Source of the DNA: Nocardioides sp.
GTDB lineage: Bacteria; Actinomycetota; Actinomycetes; Propionibacteriales; Nocardioidaceae
DNA length: 7,101 nt
Assembly: GCA_021166815.1 (NCBI GenBank)
Contig: JAJPEO010000190.1
Coordinates: forward strand, 1-7,101
Direction of reading: 5' to 3'
In this document: positions 5,858 to 7,101 of the stretch, piece after piece
How the letters are laid out: each line of letters starts with the position of its first letter
Numbering within the stretch: position 1 is the stretch's first letter
The notes under the pieces: generated by a model
The model's database searches: none
What the model was told of the DNA's origin: nothing
What the model saw: only the letters and a program-made list of their open reading frames with translations
Position numbers and translations under genes: made by a program

Positions 5858-7072
5858 ATGCCCGAGGCAGTGATCGTTTCCGCAGCCCGCACCCCCATCG
5901 GCCGTGCCGGGAAGGGGTCCCTGAAGGACGTACGCACCGATGACCTGGCCGCGTTCGCCATCAGGTCCGCGCTGGACAAGGTCCCCGCACTCGACCCCAC
6001 CACCATCGACGACGTCTACCTCGGCAACGGCCAGCCGGCCGGCGAGGCGGGCAACAACCTGGCCCGCGCGGTCAACGTGATCAACGGCCTCGACACCGTG
6101 CCCGGCGCGACGGTCAACCGCTACTGCTCCTCCTCGGTGCAGACCACGCGCATGGCGTTCCACGCGATCAAGGCCGGCGAGGGCGAGATCTTCATCTCGG
6201 CCGGCGTCGAGACCGTCTCGCGCTTCGGCAACGGCATGTCCGACATCGGCGCCGCGCAGAACCCCATGTTCGACGACGCCAAGGCCCGCACCGCCCAGGC
6301 GGCCGAGGGCGGCACCACGTGGCACGACCCGCGTGAGGACGGCCTGCTGCCCGACGTCTACATCGCCATGGGCCAGACGGCCGAGAACGTCGCCACGCTG
6401 CGGGGCCTCGACCGCAAGGAGCTCGACGAGTTCGGCGTCCGCTCGCAGAACCTCGCCGAGAAGGCCATCAACGACGGCTTCTGGGCCCGCGAGATCACCC
6501 CGGTCACCCTGCCCGACGGCACGGTCGTCTCCACCGACGACGGCCCGCGCGCGGGCGTGACGTACGAGTCGGTCGCCGGCCTCAAGCCGGTCTTCCGCCC
6601 CGACGGCGTGGTCACCGCCGGCAACTGCTGCGCCCTCAACGACGGTGCCGCGGCGGTCGTCATCATGAGCGACACCAAGGCCAGGGAGCTGGGCCTCACC
6701 CCGCTTGCGCGCATCGTGTCCACCGGCGTCTCCGCCCTCTCCCCCGAGGTCATGGGCCTGGGCCCGGTCGAGGCGACGCGCAACGCCCTCAAGTACGCCG
6801 GCATGAGCATCGACGACATCGACCTCGTCGAGATCAACGAGGCGTTCGCCGCCCAGGTCGTCCCGTCCTACCAGGACCTCGGCATCGACATCGACCGCCT
6901 CAACGTCAACGGTGGCGCCATCGCGATCGGCCACCCCTTCGGCATGACCGGTGCCCGTCTGCAGGCCACCATGCTCAACAGCATGGACTGGCACGACAAG
7001 TCCACCGGCCTCATCACCATGTGCGTCGGCGGCGGACAGGGCATGGCCCTGATCCTCGAGCGCATGTCCTGA
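5858..7072 (+). CDS. Acetyl-CoA C-acetyltransferase (thiolase)
   Basis: 404 residues, a full-length thiolase. Thiolases cleave 3-ketoacyl-CoA with CoA in fatty-acid breakdown or condense two acetyl-CoA to acetoacetyl-CoA; the preferred direction here is unknown. The start MPEAVIVSAARTPIGR is typical. The nucleophile is Cys90 in VNRYCSSS. The acid/base pair is His359 in GGAIAIGHPFGMTGAR and Cys389 in MCVGGGQGM. The NEAF motif is at 327-330. The thiolase signatures are complete, so activity is expected. The segment usually written GN(A/S)SxxNDGAA reads GNCCALNDGAA here (Cys257-Cys258), which I recall from a Streptomyces-type FadA subgroup. It lies divergent from the acyl-CoA thioesterase, so both act on CoA thioesters. 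It could belong to a beta-oxidation, sterol or branched-chain pathway; what follows downstream lies outside the window. Confidence 0.95.
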   Translation: MPEAVIVSAARTPIGRAGKGSLKDVRTDDLAAFAIRSALDKVPALDPTTIDDVYLGNGQPAGEAGNNLARAVNVINGLDTVPGATVNRYCSSSVQTTRMAFHAIKAGEGEIFISAGVETVSRFGNGMSDIGAAQNPMFDDAKARTAQAAEGGTTWHDPREDGLLPDVYIAMGQTAENVATLRGLDRKELDEFGVRSQNLAEKAINDGFWAREITPVTLPDGTVVSTDDGPRAGVTYESVAGLKPVFRPDGVVTAGNCCALNDGAAAVVIMSDTKARELGLTPLARIVSTGVSALSPEVMGLGPVEATRNALKYAGMSIDDIDLVEINEAFAAQVVPSYQDLGIDIDRLNVNGGAIAIGHPFGMTGARLQATMLNSMDWHDKSTGLITMCVGGGQGMALILERMS

Positions 7073-7101
7073 CGACCACGTTTCCGACGAGCCCCGCCAC
7101 C

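Noticed and set aside
5798..6994. 398-codon open frame antisense to the thiolase
   Set aside because: It is Asp/Val/Gly/Ala/His-rich mirror translation of a well-conserved thiolase, with no domain or start signal.
7073..7101. Bases after the thiolase stop
   Set aside because: Only 29 bases are available; no hairpin, start or other signal is visible.

Overview
The window comes from a high-GC actinobacterium. Codons end overwhelmingly in G or C, GTG starts are frequent, several genes appear leaderless, and the encoded families are typical of Actinobacteria. The style is closest to Nocardioides or a relative, but that is recollection, not a search. No RNA genes, mobile elements, CRISPR arrays or prophage traces are visible. 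It looks like ordinary, densely packed chromosomal core with seven protein genes.

Layout, left to right. (1) An aminopeptidase N gene (pepN, +) lacks only about its first two codons at the window edge and ends at 2558. (2) A perfect 19-bp hairpin (2574-2614) lies between pepN and a convergent two-gene minus-strand unit. That unit runs leftward from 3355: first a 122-residue signal-peptide plus single-span membrane protein, then a DUF5130 protein with a TPM-like sequence pattern. The two genes overlap by about 14 bp. (3) A 66-bp divergent spacer (3356-3421) appears to carry a -10 box for each direction, both placed for leaderless transcripts. (4) A plus-strand pair follows: an MscS-type mechanosensitive channel and, 20-29 bp downstream, a group II truncated haemoglobin (GlbO type). 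(5) The globin converges on a minus-strand tandem hotdog acyl-CoA thioesterase with only 4 bp between the two stop codons. (6) A divergent spacer of about 156 bp separates the thioesterase from a plus-strand acetyl-CoA acetyltransferase (thiolase) that ends at 7072. The last 29 bases hold nothing recognisable.

How they fit together. pepN, DUF5130 and glbO also sit close together in Mycobacterium tuberculosis (from memory Rv2467, Rv2468c, Rv2470, with a hotdog thioesterase a little further on), so this is probably a conserved actinobacterial neighbourhood. pepN serves peptide turnover. The channel and the O2-binding globin may be co-transcribed. The thioesterase and thiolase both act on acyl-CoA pools from a shared divergent control region. 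The least understood part is the small membrane protein with its DUF5130 partner. I see no clearly new defence, mobile or biosynthetic system here.
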